64,000 nt of DNA from JAYFRC01 sp034926415 (GCA_034926415.1 JAYFRC010000043.1:9161-73160); one strand, 5' to 3'; shown: positions 1 through 9,438, counted from the first letter of the stretch. Numbers and translations are program-made. The notes: a model not told the origin generated them from the sequence alone.

Positions 1-1261
1 CGATTCCGGAATGGAAGCGGTAGACGCCGAGGACTGTGCGATAGCCGTAGGTCGAGCTGAGTCTTCCGCTTGCCGGCCAGCGGAACGAGCCGCTTGCCAT
101 GGTGGCGGGACGCGCCTTCGTACCGACGGCGAGGACTTCGGTGATGGGAGCGGTCGTCGTGACCGAGGAAACGATGTCGCGCTGTGACTCGACTCCGTTG
201 ACATAGCTGACGTTTGCCACAACGTCGGCCGTGCCGTTGACTCCCGCGGTCAGGACCTTGGTCTGTCCGACGTACATGGAGCTGTCGTTCTGCTTTTCGA
301 TATCATAGGGAACTGCGGCCACATAGCTTTCGTGGTTGATGGTCTTGACGCTCAGCAGAGGGATTTCCGCGCTGACCGTAAGCTGCTGGCCGATGTGTAT
401 CATGTCGATATTGGAGCCGGGATTCAGGGCCAGAAGATCGGCGGAGGACATCTCGTACGCCTCGGCTATCTCGGACCATGTGTCGCCGTCCTTTATGGTG
501 TAGACCTGCTTTGCCTTGGAGGTGCTGTTCGCGACGTCGAGAATGCTGCCTAGCGCGCTCTTCTCGTCGGCGGAGATGACCTCGTGGGATATCTCGATAT
601 TCTGTACGAACTCCGCTGATATGGTGTCGGCGGTAACATACTGGTTGAGCTTCTGCTTGAGAAGTGTCTCGAGAATCTCGGGATGGCCGGTAGCGCCGAC
701 TGCTTTGCCGTCCACGTTGAGAACGTAGGAATAGGTAACAAGGCTGCTTGCATTGCAGATAGCGTCCTCAAGCGCCTCCTGATCGAGCAGGCTGTCCTTT
801 GAAACTATTACGGGGACGGAGGTTATCTTCTGCCCCTCGTCCTCAAATGAAAAGTCGTAGCCCAGCGCCGTGCTTGCCGAAGCCGTGACGAAATCCTTTG
901 CGTCGAGATAGGTCTGGGCATTGGCGACGACGCCGACGGATTCGCCGTTTATGCGAACTTCCGTTGCGAGCGTGTGGCTCTGGGAAAACATTGCGCCGGA
1001 GAATATCACGGCTGCCGCAATAAGAAATGCGTAAGGCTTTACGCGGTAATTTGCAATCTTTTTCCCGGCCAGAGCGACCGCGCCGCCGAGCCCGCGGAGC
1101 GTCTGTCCGCCTAAGTCGGCCGCGACGGGAGCCGAACCGACCATCATAAGCCGAAGCTGGCTGAACGCGTTATCCGATTCGGGGAACGACACATCTGCGC
1201 GCGACGGAATGCTTGTACGCTTTTCGAGCCGCGCTCCGCCGCGCTGTAAAATTTCTTCCAT
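1..1261 (-). CDS. LysM-G5-M23 peptidoglycan metallopeptidase (C-terminus cut by window edge)
   Basis: The frame reads without a stop from an ATG at 1261 to base 1, so the gene continues outside the window. About 420 residues are visible. There is a cytoplasmic N-terminus, one membrane segment near residues 77-92, a LysM domain near 249-292 (YTIKDGDTWSEIA), a G5 domain near 310-378 (TAGVNGTADV, ending EVLAVGTK), then the opening of an M23 peptidase (RWPASGRLSSTYGYR) from about 387. The metal ligands lie beyond the edge, so activity cannot be checked. This architecture is common for membrane-anchored peptidoglycan hydrolases or SpoIVFA/SpoIIQ-like M23 proteins of Clostridia. A role in wall remodelling outside the membrane is inferred. 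A good promoter lies about 80 bases upstream. Confidence 0.85.
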   Translation of the reverse strand, partial: MEEILQRGGARLEKRTSIPSRADVSFPESDNAFSQLRLMMVGSAPVAADLGGQTLRGLGGAVALAGKKIANYRVKPYAFLIAAAVIFSGAMFSQSHTLATEVRINGESVGVVANAQTYLDAKDFVTASASTALGYDFSFEDEGQKITSVPVIVSKDSLLDQEALEDAICNASSLVTYSYVLNVDGKAVGATGHPEILETLLKQKLNQYVTADTISAEFVQNIEISHEVISADEKSALGSILDVANSTSKAKQVYTIKDGDTWSEIAEAYEMSSADLLALNPGSNIDMIHIGQQLTVSAEIPLLSVKTINHESYVAAVPYDIEKQNDSSMYVGQTKVLTAGVNGTADVVANVSYVNGVESQRDIVSSVTTTAPITEVLAVGTKARPATMASGSFRWPASGRLSSTYGYRTVLGVYRFHSGI

Positions 1262-1338
1262 AATAACGTGCTTCCTCTTCCTTAATGTAAAGTCTCCGGC
1301 GAACTGCCGAAAACAAATATTACAATTCGGTTACAGAT

Positions 1339-1367
1339 AGTGTACCCGATTAAAATGCATACGTCAA
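1339..1367 (-). promoter_or_regulatory. Sigma-A type promoter of the M23 peptidase gene
   Basis: On the minus strand TTGACG (1362-1367) and TACACT (1339-1344) are separated by 17 bases. Transcription would start near 1332, leaving a leader of roughly 70 bases before the ATG at 1261. Confidence 0.7.
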
Positions 1368-1678
1368 GAAGAAGTTTTGTATGTTTTTGACGAAAAACGG
1401 CCATGCATTTTGATTTTTGTCACAAAAGCACAGCATATAGTAACACTTTTTCGAAAAACGCCCAAATCGGCACAATTTCTGATGGTTACAATTTGTAATT
1501 TTTGTTTCCAAACAAACCGAACGGCAAAATCAACGAATATAAGAAATATGAAAGACGCGGGTTTCTAATGTCGAGGCGGCTGTTCTTGACCTGCTTGCGT
1601 CACTGCTGCTTTTTGTTTCCTTTTTGCGCATGACATGGTAAAATACATTATCAGAATATTGCGAAAGGGGGCGCCGCT
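1368..1678. other. AT-rich intergenic stretch with a possible plus-strand promoter
   Basis: No convincing gene. A 63-codon frame at 1377-1568 has no Shine-Dalgarno site and no recognisable protein. TG-G-TAAAAT at 1636-1644 is a possible extended -10 for the decarboxylase operon, with no clear -35. AAAGGGGG at 1663-1670 is the ribosome-binding site for the GTG at 1679. Confidence 0.4.
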
Positions 1679-3016
1679 GTGAACGCGCCGCTTTACAACA
1701 CGCTAGTATCGCGCGCGGGACTCGGGACGCTCCGTATGCACATGCCGGGACATAAGGGCAAATGCGCCCCGCCGGAGTTCCTCGCTGCCGCCGCGCTGGA
1801 TTTTACCGAGCTTGACGGCACGGGCAACCTCTATACGGGCGACGGGCCCATAGCCGGGGCCGAGGCGCTGGCCGCGTCGGCCTGGGGCGCGGAGAGCTGC
1901 TATTTTCTGACCGGCGGCTCTACGCAGGGGGTGCACGCGGCGCTTGCGCTTTGCGCGCGGCCGGGCGACAAGATACTGCTCGACCGGGGAAGCCACCTTT
2001 CGTTCTTTACCGGCATGGCGCTGCTCGGACTCGAGCCGGAATACGTCTGGTTTCCGACGGCTCAGCGCGTTTCCGCCGCGCTGGACATACATAATGATAT
2101 AAAGACGGTCTGCGTGACATCGCCAACATATTACGGGCGAGTGCTGGACGTTGCAGGGATAGGCGCGGCATGCCGCGCGCACGGCGCGCGGCTTTTTGTG
2201 GACGAGGCGCACGGCGCGCATTTCCCGTTCGTCGGGATGGGGAAATGCGCGCAGGGAAAGGGCGCGGACGTGTCCGTGACCTCGGCGCACAAGACGCTTC
2301 CGGCGCTCGGAAGCGCCGCGATGCTTTTCGCCTCCGGCGATTTCGCGCCGGAGGACGTGCGGGAAAAGACGGCGATGTTCGGCACCTCCAGCCCGTCCTA
2401 CGCGATAATGGCGTCCATCGACTGGGCGCGTGCGTATATTACCGAGGGCGGCGGAGCGGCGGAGTATATGCGCGCCGCGAAAGGCGTTGGGAAAATAAGG
2501 AAAGAGATAAATTCGCGGGGAGTTTTTCGCGCTTTTGAAGGCGCGGATGCCGACCCGACGCGGCTGACCGTGGACATGGGCTCGCTAGGAGGGAAGCGCG
2601 CCGCGCGCATGCTCGATGAAAAATACGGCGTGTGCTGCGAGACGTCAGACCGCGACAGGGCGGTGTTCATAGTGACCTGTGCGGATTCGGACGGAGACCT
2701 CGCGCGGCTTTCGGATGCGATAAGGGCGCTTGAGCCGCTCGCTCCGGCAAGCGGCGATGCGCGTGCCTGCCCGGAGCTTCCCGCGGCAAAGCGCGTCATG
2801 GCAATGAGAGACGCGGCGTTTTCGCCGAGAGAGCGCATTCCGCTCGCGGCGGCGGCGGGCCGTACGGCCGCCGAGTGCATAGCGCCGTATCCGCCGGGAG
2901 TGCCGGTCGCGGCGCCGGGCGAGGAAATAGGGCCGGAGATACTCGCGTATCTTCAGGGCGTGGGCTATGAGGAAAAGACGTATGTATCGGTCGTAAAGGA
3001 GGCGGAGAGGGTTTGA
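1679..3016 (+). CDS. Orn/Lys/Arg-type PLP-dependent decarboxylase (YaaO/SpeA-like)
   Basis: A 445-residue fold-type I PLP enzyme of the short Firmicute ornithine/lysine/arginine decarboxylase family. The N-terminal MHMPGHKGK signature is at residues 20-28, the PLP-aspartate region FVDEAHGAHF near 174-183, and the Schiff-base lysine in TSAHKT is Lys205. These enzymes release CO2 from basic amino acids to give diamines or agmatine; the substrate cannot be told from sequence alone. The start is GTG behind AAAGGGGG. The next gene overlaps its stop (TTGA), and holB and ricT follow as in the B. subtilis yaaO-tmk-holB-yaaT region. The thymidylate kinase gene usually found between is absent here. Confidence 0.85.
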   Translation: MNAPLYNTLVSRAGLGTLRMHMPGHKGKCAPPEFLAAAALDFTELDGTGNLYTGDGPIAGAEALAASAWGAESCYFLTGGSTQGVHAALALCARPGDKILLDRGSHLSFFTGMALLGLEPEYVWFPTAQRVSAALDIHNDIKTVCVTSPTYYGRVLDVAGIGAACRAHGARLFVDEAHGAHFPFVGMGKCAQGKGADVSVTSAHKTLPALGSAAMLFASGDFAPEDVREKTAMFGTSSPSYAIMASIDWARAYITEGGGAAEYMRAAKGVGKIRKEINSRGVFRAFEGADADPTRLTVDMGSLGGKRAARMLDEKYGVCCETSDRDRAVFIVTCADSDGDLARLSDAIRALEPLAPASGDARACPELPAAKRVMAMRDAAFSPRERIPLAAAAGRTAAECIAPYPPGVPVAAPGEEIGPEILAYLQGVGYEEKTYVSVVKEAERV

Positions 3017-3900
3017 GCGACGCAAGGGAAGAGCGCATATACGAGCGAATGAGCGCCGCCGCGGACGCGGGGACGCTCGGACACGCGTTCATCATAAGCG
3101 GAGAGGGAGACGCTCTCCGCGCAGCTAAGTATCTGGCCGCCGCGATGGAGTGCACGGCGCCCGAGGGAAGACCGTGCATGAAATGCGCGGCCTGCCGCAA
3201 GGTGGCGGAAAACATACATCCCGACGTTTTTACGGTCACGGACGACGAACACAAAATAATATCCGTTGAAATCATGCGCTCCGTCCGCGCCGACGCGTAC
3301 ATCCTGCCGAACGAGGGAAAGCGCAAGGTCTATATTTTCCCCGACTGCGGCAAGCTGGACGCGCGCGGCCAGGACATTATGCTGAAAACCGTCGAGGAGG
3401 GGCCGGAGCGCGCCGCGTTCATATTCTGCGCGGAAAATTCATCGTCGCTGCTGGCGACGATGCGCTCCCGCTGCATTGAGCTGCGCCTGAACGACGGCGG
3501 CGCGGACGAGAAAGAGAAAGCCATGCTCGGCGAAGCGCTCGAGCTTTGCTGCTGCATTTCCGGGAAAAGGGAGGACGAGCTCGCAGGATTTCTCGCCTTA
3601 ATGGAGACGCGTCGTCTTGACCGCGCGTCGCTTTCGCCGCTGTTTGCCGCCGCTCGGGAGGTATTCGCCGCCGCGCTGCTGTCGCTCTACGGCCGGAATA
3701 CCCCGGAAACCTATGACGATATGCCCCGGACGCTCGCAAAAAGTTTGACAAAAGCACAGCTCGCGGGCATAATAGATATACTGGAAAAATACAGGGACGA
3801 AAGCGGATACAACGTCGGCGTGGGGCACACTCTCGGAGCCTTCGGCGCGGCGGTCGCGTCCGTTTTCGCAGGAACGCAACAGGAGGGCCCCAAAAGTTGA
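3013..3900 (+). CDS. holB: DNA polymerase III delta' subunit
   Basis: A 295-residue clamp-loader subunit that with tau/gamma and delta opens the sliding clamp at replication forks. Visible are a four-cysteine zinc module (Cys47, Cys55, Cys58, Cys61), the line of residues resembling Walker B and sensor regions (VYIFPDCGKLD), and the SRC motif near residue 152 (TMRSRC). The P-loop position (SGEGDALRA) is degenerate, as expected for delta', which does not hydrolyse ATP. The start is TTG with GGAGGCGGAGAGG just upstream, overlapping the preceding stop as TTGA; the end overlaps ricT in the same way, indicating translational coupling. Confidence 0.85.
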   Translation: MSDAREERIYERMSAAADAGTLGHAFIISGEGDALRAAKYLAAAMECTAPEGRPCMKCAACRKVAENIHPDVFTVTDDEHKIISVEIMRSVRADAYILPNEGKRKVYIFPDCGKLDARGQDIMLKTVEEGPERAAFIFCAENSSSLLATMRSRCIELRLNDGGADEKEKAMLGEALELCCCISGKREDELAGFLALMETRRLDRASLSPLFAAAREVFAAALLSLYGRNTPETYDDMPRTLAKSLTKAQLAGIIDILEKYRDESGYNVGVGHTLGAFGAAVASVFAGTQQEGPKS

Positions 3901-5141
3901 CTGAAGTAATAAGCGTCCGCTTCCGCGGCGGGTGTAAAGCATACTATTTCTCGCCCGGCGAGGAAACCGTGAAGATCGGGGACGAGGTCATCGTGGACAC
4001 CGCGCAGGGCGCGGAGTTCGGCATATGCTGCGTCGGCAATCATCAGGTCGCCGACGAGCGCATTGTACAGCCGCTTCGCCAGATGATACGCCTCGCGACC
4101 GATGCCGACCGCCGCACGGTGGAAAGCAACCGCACCCGCGAAAAGGAATCTTTCGCAATATGCGAAAAGAAGATAGCGGAACACGGCCTCGATATGAAGC
4201 TCGTCAACGTGGAGTGCAGCTTCGAGGGCAACAAGATAATCTTCTTCTTCACTGCCGACGGACGCGTTGATTTCCGCGAGCTCGTGAAGGACCTCGCCGC
4301 GCAGTTCCATTCACGTATAGAGCTGCGTCAGATAGGCGTGCGCGACGAGAGCAAGATGCTCGGCGGACTCGGCATATGCGGCCGTCCGTTCTGCTGCAGT
4401 AGCTTCCTCGACGACTTTCAGCCCGTGTCCATAAAAATGGCGAAGACGCAGAACCTGTCGCTCAACCCGACGAAGATATCGGGCACCTGCGGCAGGCTGA
4501 TGTGCTGCCTCAAATACGAGCAGTGCGCCTACGAGGACGCCGCAAAGCGCATGTGCAGGAGCGATTCCTTTGTACAGACCCCGGACGGACCCGGAAACGT
4601 CACCGCCGTCAATCTCGTCAGGGAGACGGTCACCGTCCGCCTCGACGACGCGCCTGAAGCGCCGAAAAATTACCGCATGGGCGAGATAATAATCCTGCGC
4701 AGCGGCAAGGGTACGCGCGACGGGATAGATATACCCCCGCGTCCCGAGCGCATAAAGTCCGAGGACCCCGCAGAGGAAGAGATGATGGCTGCGTTTGAAA
4801 GCGATTTCGCGCGCCCGGCGGCGCCTGCTCCGGATCGTAAGGAGCAGCAGCCCCGGCGAAGAGACGACAGTCCCCGCCAGCAGCCCCAGGGAGCAAGGCC
4901 GCCGCGTCCGCAGCAGCAGAAGCCCCAGCGCGATCCCCAGAAAAGAGGGCCGCAGGAGCAGCAAAAACCGCGTCAGGACACGCCGCCGAAGCAGATAGTC
5001 CGCTTCGCGTCGAACATACCGATGGCCGGCAACGCCGCCGCGCCGCAGGAACAGCAGCACCGTTCCCGCCCGCACCGCAGAGGCCGCCGCAGAGGGCACG
5101 GCGGAAACGGAGCTCCGGGCGGAGCGCCGAAGGCCGAATAA
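3897..5141 (+). CDS. ricT: PSP1-domain protein RicT (YaaT) with long disordered tail
   Basis: The N-terminal ~280 residues match the PSP1/RicT family. The paired cysteine clusters ICGRPFCC (near 160-168) and TCGRLMCCLKYEQC (near 197-209) correspond to the residues that hold [4Fe-4S] clusters in the RicAFT (Y-complex). In B. subtilis that complex assists RNase Y-dependent mRNA processing and Spo0A phosphorylation. The last ~125 residues are a Pro/Gln/Arg-rich low-complexity tail absent from the Bacillus protein, perhaps an RNA-binding extension (inference). The start is TTG preceded by AGGAGGG and overlaps holB by four bases. A terminator follows. Confidence 0.85.
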   Translation: MTEVISVRFRGGCKAYYFSPGEETVKIGDEVIVDTAQGAEFGICCVGNHQVADERIVQPLRQMIRLATDADRRTVESNRTREKESFAICEKKIAEHGLDMKLVNVECSFEGNKIIFFFTADGRVDFRELVKDLAAQFHSRIELRQIGVRDESKMLGGLGICGRPFCCSSFLDDFQPVSIKMAKTQNLSLNPTKISGTCGRLMCCLKYEQCAYEDAAKRMCRSDSFVQTPDGPGNVTAVNLVRETVTVRLDDAPEAPKNYRMGEIIILRSGKGTRDGIDIPPRPERIKSEDPAEEEMMAAFESDFARPAAPAPDRKEQQPRRRDDSPRQQPQGARPPRPQQQKPQRDPQKRGPQEQQKPRQDTPPKQIVRFASNIPMAGNAAAPQEQQHRSRPHRRGRRRGHGGNGAPGGAPKAE

Positions 5142-5150
5142 ACGAATATA

Positions 5151-5185
5151 AAACGCGCTTCCGTTTGCCGCGGGGGCGCGTTTTT
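5151..5185 (+). terminator. Rho-independent terminator after ricT
   Basis: AAACGCGC pairs with GCGCGTTT across a 17-base loop and runs into TTTTT, 10 bases after the ricT stop. Confidence 0.7.
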
Positions 5186-5448
5186 GTACGTGCGGAGGGA
5201 TTCGGGAGCCGTTCTCTGACGGCGAAGCGGGAGGCAACGCCCCTAATGGTGCTCATCCGCCGCGCTTTGCGTTCCGCCCTCCAAAATTGAAAGGCGCAGC
5301 CGCATTACGCCATCACAATTTAACAATATATGCATATTATTTTTTTCGCTTCCGTGGTATACTGATTTTATATATTTATGTTTGAGGTACAAGCTTTCCG
5401 CATTATGTGACAATGCGAAACAGTTATTATGTAAGGATAAGGTAATTT
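5186..5448 (+). promoter_or_regulatory. Intergenic region with promoter for the P-type ATPase
   Basis: TGG-TATACT (5355-5363) is an extended -10 hexamer; the -35 position (5335-5340) is poor. Transcription should start near 5370. The Shine-Dalgarno site AAGGATAAGG lies at 5433-5442. The rest (5186-5330) shows no gene. Confidence 0.55.
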
Positions 5449-7914
5449 ATGGCGGCAGACAAAAACGGTACCACAAAACAGAAAACGCCGGAGCGGGAGC
5501 GTCCGCCGCGGATCAATATAGAGCGGATAGAGAGCGACCCGAAGAGCGGGCTTACGGCGGAGCAGGTAAAGGAACGCGAAGCCGCGGGATGGCTCAACTA
5601 CAACACCTCCGTTCCAACGAAAACGGAAAAGCAGATAGTTTTCAAGAACCTTTGCACAGTATTCAATCTTGTAAACGTGGTATTCGCGGTAGCCCTGCTT
5701 TGCGTCGGCAGCTTCAAAAATATGCTGTTTATGGGCGTCGTCGTGTGTAACGCGGGCATTGGTATTTTCCAGGAAATACGAGCCAAGCGCGCCGTGGACG
5801 CACTCAGCTTCATCAACGCCGCGAAAGCTCATGTCGTGCGCGACGGCGAGACGAAAGACATAGGCGTAAACGAACTTGTTATCGACGACATAATAGTCCT
5901 CTCCTCGGGAAATCAGGTGCCGACGGACAGCCGCGTGGTCTCCGGCTTCTGCGAGGCGGACGAGAGCTTTCTAACCGGCGAGAGCGACCCGATATCGAAG
6001 AACATCGGCGACATCGTGATGGCCGGCAGCTTTATAGTCAGCGGCAGCTGCCGCGCCAGAGCCGAGCGCGTAGCCGAGGACAACTATATTTCAAAGATAT
6101 CCTCAAGCGCGAAGTATGTGAAAAAGGTCAACTCGGAGATAATGACCACAATGACCGCGATAGTCACCGTCATCTCCATTGCGCTAATACCGATAAGCGT
6201 GCTGCTTTTCCGCAACCAGCTCACGCTGCCCGATACGAGCCTGCGCGACGCGATAATACAGACCGTGGGCGCGCTGGTCGGCATGGTGCCGGGCGGGCTC
6301 ATACTGCTGACGAGCACCGTGCTCGCCGCGTCTGTCGTGCGCCTCGCGCAGAAGAGCGTGCTCGTGCAGGAGCTTTATTGCATCGAGACTCTGGCGCGCG
6401 TCGACACGCTGTGCCTCGACAAGACGGGCACGATAACCGAGGGCACGATGACTCTGGCCGAGACGATAGTCTACGACGACAATGCCGAGACGCTTATACC
6501 GGAGGCGCTCTCGTCGCTGACGGAGGCGCTTCAGGACAGGAACGCGACGTTTACCGCCATCGCCGATAAGTATTCCGAAAAGACCGCCTGGACGGCGGAA
6601 AAGATCGCTCCGTTTTCAAGCCGCACCAAATGGTCGGGCGCCACGTTTACCGGGCGCGGAACGTTCATACTCGGCGCGGCCGAGTTCGTCATGCCGCACC
6701 GCGACGTACATCTTCAGGAAGCCGTATTCGATTACAGCGGCGACTACCGTGTGCTCCTTCTGGCGCATACGGACGAGCCAATCCCCGACGAGGGGCTTCC
6801 CGAGGGTCTTCGCCCGATAGCGCTTCTCCTGCTCCAGGACAACATCAGGAAAGAAGCGCCCGCAACGCTGAAATTCTTCAAAAAAGAAGGCGTCGACATC
6901 AAGGTCATCTCCGGCGACGGCGTCGATACAGTGGCTAATATCGCCCGCCGCGCGGGAGTCGAAAACTGGGAAAAATCAGTCGACGCCTCGACGCTGAAAG
7001 ACGCCGGTATAGCCGAGGCCTGCGAGAAATACACGGTGTTCGGACGCGTGACGCCGGAGCAGAAAAAACTGCTCGTCAAGGCACTTCAGAAAAAGGGGCA
7101 CACGGTCGCCATGACGGGCGACGGCGTCAACGACGTCATGGCGCTCAAGGAATCCGACTGCGCCATCGCCATAGCGGGCGGCGCGGACGCCGCCCGAAAC
7201 GTCGCGCATCTCGTTTTGCTTAAATCCAATTTTGACGCGCTGCCGAAGATAGTGGCCGAGGGGCGGCGCTCCATCAACAACATCCAGCATTCGGCTTCGC
7301 TGTTTCTAGTCAAGACCGTGTTCGCGTCCATACTAGCCGTGGCGTTCCTTTTCATCGCTACAAGCTACCCGTTCCAGCCGATACAGCTCACGCTTATCAG
7401 CACGACGACGATAGGCATACCATCCGTCGTCCTCGGACTCCAGCCAAACCACGACAGGCTCCGCGGGCGGTTTTTGCCGAACGTCATGCGCTCTGCCGCG
7501 CCGTGCGGCATAACTGTTGCCGCTGTAATATTATTGATAGTATGGTGCGGGTTTGAGTTTGGTATACCGCAGGAGCAGGTCTCTTCGCTGTGCGTGCTGT
7601 TTACGGGCTCGATATGCCTGCTGCTGCTGTTTTACGTCTGTCATCCGTGGACGCGGGTGCGGACCGCGCTGTTTTTTTCGATGCTTACGCTGTTCTTTAC
7701 CGGCTATATTTTCTTCAAGCCGTTTTTCTCGCTCGTCGATTTCAGCGGGAAGAGCTGGCTGCTGCTGATTATTGTCGCGGCCGTGGGCTACTGTATGTTC
7801 CGCGTGCTGTGGCAGCTTTTCCACGGGCAGAAGATAAACATTTTTCCGACAACGCCGACGGAGACGCCGGATTCCGACGCTGCCGCCGGTGCGAGGCGGC
7901 GCGCGAAACGCTGA
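5449..7914 (+). CDS. P-type cation-transporting ATPase (CtpE-like)
   Basis: An 821-residue P-type ATPase. Visible are the actuator motif LTGES (175-179), the membrane segment MVPGGLILLTS, the phosphorylation site DKTGT (Asp324) and the hinge TGDGVND near residues 557-563, followed by the C-terminal membrane block. The M4 sequence VPGGL with VQELYCIETLARVD just before the phosphorylation loop resembles the CtpE group, one member of which imports calcium in mycobacteria. There are no heavy-metal CPC or N-terminal metal-binding motifs. The cation is therefore probably Ca2+ or another hard divalent ion, by analogy only. The last ~20 residues are a basic tail. It is followed closely by the zinc-ribbon gene, perhaps co-transcribed. 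Confidence 0.85.
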   Translation: MAADKNGTTKQKTPERERPPRINIERIESDPKSGLTAEQVKEREAAGWLNYNTSVPTKTEKQIVFKNLCTVFNLVNVVFAVALLCVGSFKNMLFMGVVVCNAGIGIFQEIRAKRAVDALSFINAAKAHVVRDGETKDIGVNELVIDDIIVLSSGNQVPTDSRVVSGFCEADESFLTGESDPISKNIGDIVMAGSFIVSGSCRARAERVAEDNYISKISSSAKYVKKVNSEIMTTMTAIVTVISIALIPISVLLFRNQLTLPDTSLRDAIIQTVGALVGMVPGGLILLTSTVLAASVVRLAQKSVLVQELYCIETLARVDTLCLDKTGTITEGTMTLAETIVYDDNAETLIPEALSSLTEALQDRNATFTAIADKYSEKTAWTAEKIAPFSSRTKWSGATFTGRGTFILGAAEFVMPHRDVHLQEAVFDYSGDYRVLLLAHTDEPIPDEGLPEGLRPIALLLLQDNIRKEAPATLKFFKKEGVDIKVISGDGVDTVANIARRAGVENWEKSVDASTLKDAGIAEACEKYTVFGRVTPEQKKLLVKALQKKGHTVAMTGDGVNDVMALKESDCAIAIAGGADAARNVAHLVLLKSNFDALPKIVAEGRRSINNIQHSASLFLVKTVFASILAVAFLFIATSYPFQPIQLTLISTTTIGIPSVVLGLQPNHDRLRGRFLPNVMRSAAPCGITVAAVILLIVWCGFEFGIPQEQVSSLCVLFTGSICLLLLFYVCHPWTRVRTALFFSMLTLFFTGYIFFKPFFSLVDFSGKSWLLLIIVAAVGYCMFRVLWQLFHGQKINIFPTTPTETPDSDAAAGARRRAKR

Positions 7915-7947
7915 CGCGCGGACTTCTTGAGAAGGAGGTTTTTGTGT

Positions 7948-8745
7948 ATGAACATATGCGAAAAATGCGGAAAGAACGTGGCCGAGGACGACGTGTTCTG
8001 TCGTTACTGCGGCTCACGGCTAGTCCCGGAAGAGGATGACGACAAATTCGTCATCAAAAAAGGTTCTGCGCGGCTCGACGAGGAGCTGACGGAGCCGGAT
8101 GCGCCGAAGGGCGCGCCCAAAGCCGTTCCCGAAACGCCGGACGCGCCGTCGGAGAAGAGTCCGAAATTCAGAAAGGCGAAAACGCCGGACGCGGAGGACG
8201 GGGCGCCCTACGTCTATCCCGATGAGGAGCCGAAGAAAAAAAGCAAGTTCAAGCGCCGTTTTATTTCACTGCTCATTCTCATTGTTCTTATCGCCGCCGC
8301 CGTAGGCGCGGTGCGGGTCTTCGACGACACGCGCAACGCGGCGTTCGTGCCGGTCGAAAACGTGTACGCAGCGCTCACGACGCAGACAACGGCCTATCTC
8401 AGCGGCATCTACTACCCCGATTTTTACGAGGCTCTGACGCAGGACGGGTTCATGGGACTCAATGGCTACTGGAAGGGAAAACGCTCGGACTGGGCGGCGG
8501 TTTACGGAAGCTCGCTCATTGCCACTCCTAAGGTCAAGAGCGTGGAATGGCTTCGCGGCGAGGATAAGCAGGCGTATCTCGATAAGCTCTCGGAGGAATA
8601 CGGCGTTTCGCCGGACGTTTCCATGCTTTTTCATATGACCTATATCGTGTCGGTCAGCGGAAGCGGAGGAACTGCCGAACTTACGGAAGATACGTATGTC
8701 GGACGCGTCGGAAGCGCGTGGTATTTGCTTCAGCAGGAGTTTTGA
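7948..8745 (+). CDS. Zinc-ribbon single-pass membrane protein
   Basis: A 265-residue protein opening with a zinc ribbon (CEKCG ... CRYCG, residues 4-23), then about 75 acidic and lysine-rich low-complexity residues, one membrane helix after a basic stop signal (FKRRFISLLILIVLIAAAVG), and a ~150-residue extracytoplasmic domain I cannot assign. I chose ATG 7948 because AAGGAGG sits at 7932-7938; an in-frame start 21 bases upstream lacks such a site. Proteins of this design are common in Clostridia, with unknown function. The spacing to the ATPase gene (33 bases) suggests one transcript. Confidence 0.75.
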   Translation: MNICEKCGKNVAEDDVFCRYCGSRLVPEEDDDKFVIKKGSARLDEELTEPDAPKGAPKAVPETPDAPSEKSPKFRKAKTPDAEDGAPYVYPDEEPKKKSKFKRRFISLLILIVLIAAAVGAVRVFDDTRNAAFVPVENVYAALTTQTTAYLSGIYYPDFYEALTQDGFMGLNGYWKGKRSDWAAVYGSSLIATPKVKSVEWLRGEDKQAYLDKLSEEYGVSPDVSMLFHMTYIVSVSGSGGTAELTEDTYVGRVGSAWYLLQQEF

Positions 8746-8839
8746 CGCTGCCGTGCAAAGCCCGCTGACGAGCGGCTTCTTAGTCAATTTCAATAAAAAG
8801 CCCGCGTTCGTTCTGAACAGAATTACATAGCAGTGTGCG

Positions 8840-8864
8840 AAACCCGCTTCACAGCGGGGTTTTC
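8840..8864 (+). terminator. Terminator after the zinc-ribbon gene
   Basis: AACCCGCT pairs with AGCGGGGTT around a four-base loop, followed by TTTT. Confidence 0.6.
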
Positions 8865-8899
8865 CGGACGAAAAATTTCGACTTTTTTTTCAAAACCTC

Positions 8900-8928
8900 T
8901 GGTAATTTCTGAAAGGAATTGCTATAAT
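8900..8928 (+). promoter_or_regulatory. Promoter of the HU gene
   Basis: A perfect TATAAT (8923-8928) with an upstream TG (TGC-TATAAT, extended -10) and a weak -35 (TGGTAA, 17-base spacer). The leader is about 85 bases and ends with GAAAGGGAG before the ATG. Confidence 0.7.
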
Positions 8929-9021
8929 TGCGTAAGACCGGGAAAGCTGTGAAAAACGCCGGGAAGGGCCTTTAAGTCGAATCCCCCGGAAAAATTTACG
9001 AACGAAAGGGAGAACTTATTT

Positions 9022-9306
9022 ATGAATAAATCCGAACTTATCGAAGCAATCGCCAAGGAAGCCAACCTCAGCAAGAAAGACGCCGAGACCGCCGTCAACG
9101 CTTACACCAATGTTGTTACCAAGGCTCTGAAAAAGGGCGACAAGGTTACGCTGGTTGGCTTTGGCTCTTACGAGGTTCGTAAGCGCGCCGCGCGCAAGGG
9201 CAAGAACCCCCAGACCGGCGAGGTCATAAAGATCAAAGCCGCCAAGGTTCCCGCTTTCAAGGCCGGAAAGGCCCTGAAGGACGCTGTGAACGGCGCCAAG
9301 AAGTAA
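9022..9306 (+). CDS. hup: HU-family DNA-binding protein
   Basis: A 94-residue histone-like protein, the usual HU length. It starts MNKSELIEAIA, has the GFGSYEVRKRAARKG hinge into the DNA-clasping arm, and the arm-tip NPQTGE followed by IKAAKVPAFKAGKALK. It bends and compacts the nucleoid as a dimer. Codons are strongly biased toward preferred ones, as expected for an abundant protein. It is monocistronic: its own extended -10 promoter lies upstream and a perfect terminator downstream. Confidence 0.95.
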   Translation: MNKSELIEAIAKEANLSKKDAETAVNAYTNVVTKALKKGDKVTLVGFGSYEVRKRAARKGKNPQTGEVIKIKAAKVPAFKAGKALKDAVNGAKK

Positions 9307-9326
9307 GGCTTTTCCCTGATATGCAT

Positions 9327-9360
9327 AAAAGACGGACGCGCGAAAGCGCGTCCGTCTTTT
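9327..9360 (+). terminator. Strong terminator after HU
   Basis: A perfect 15-base-pair stem (AAAAGACGGACGCGC with its complement) closes a GAAA tetraloop and ends in TTTT. Confidence 0.9.
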
Positions 9361-9438
9361 GCGTATTGAAAACGACTGCGGGTTTTCAATAAAAAGATAC
9401 ATGCTGCTTTGCGCATCGCCGTCCGCGCATTTGTTTTC

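Noticed and set aside
1377..1568. 63-codon frame upstream of the decarboxylase gene
   Set aside because: AT-rich intergenic region without ribosome site or protein-like composition.
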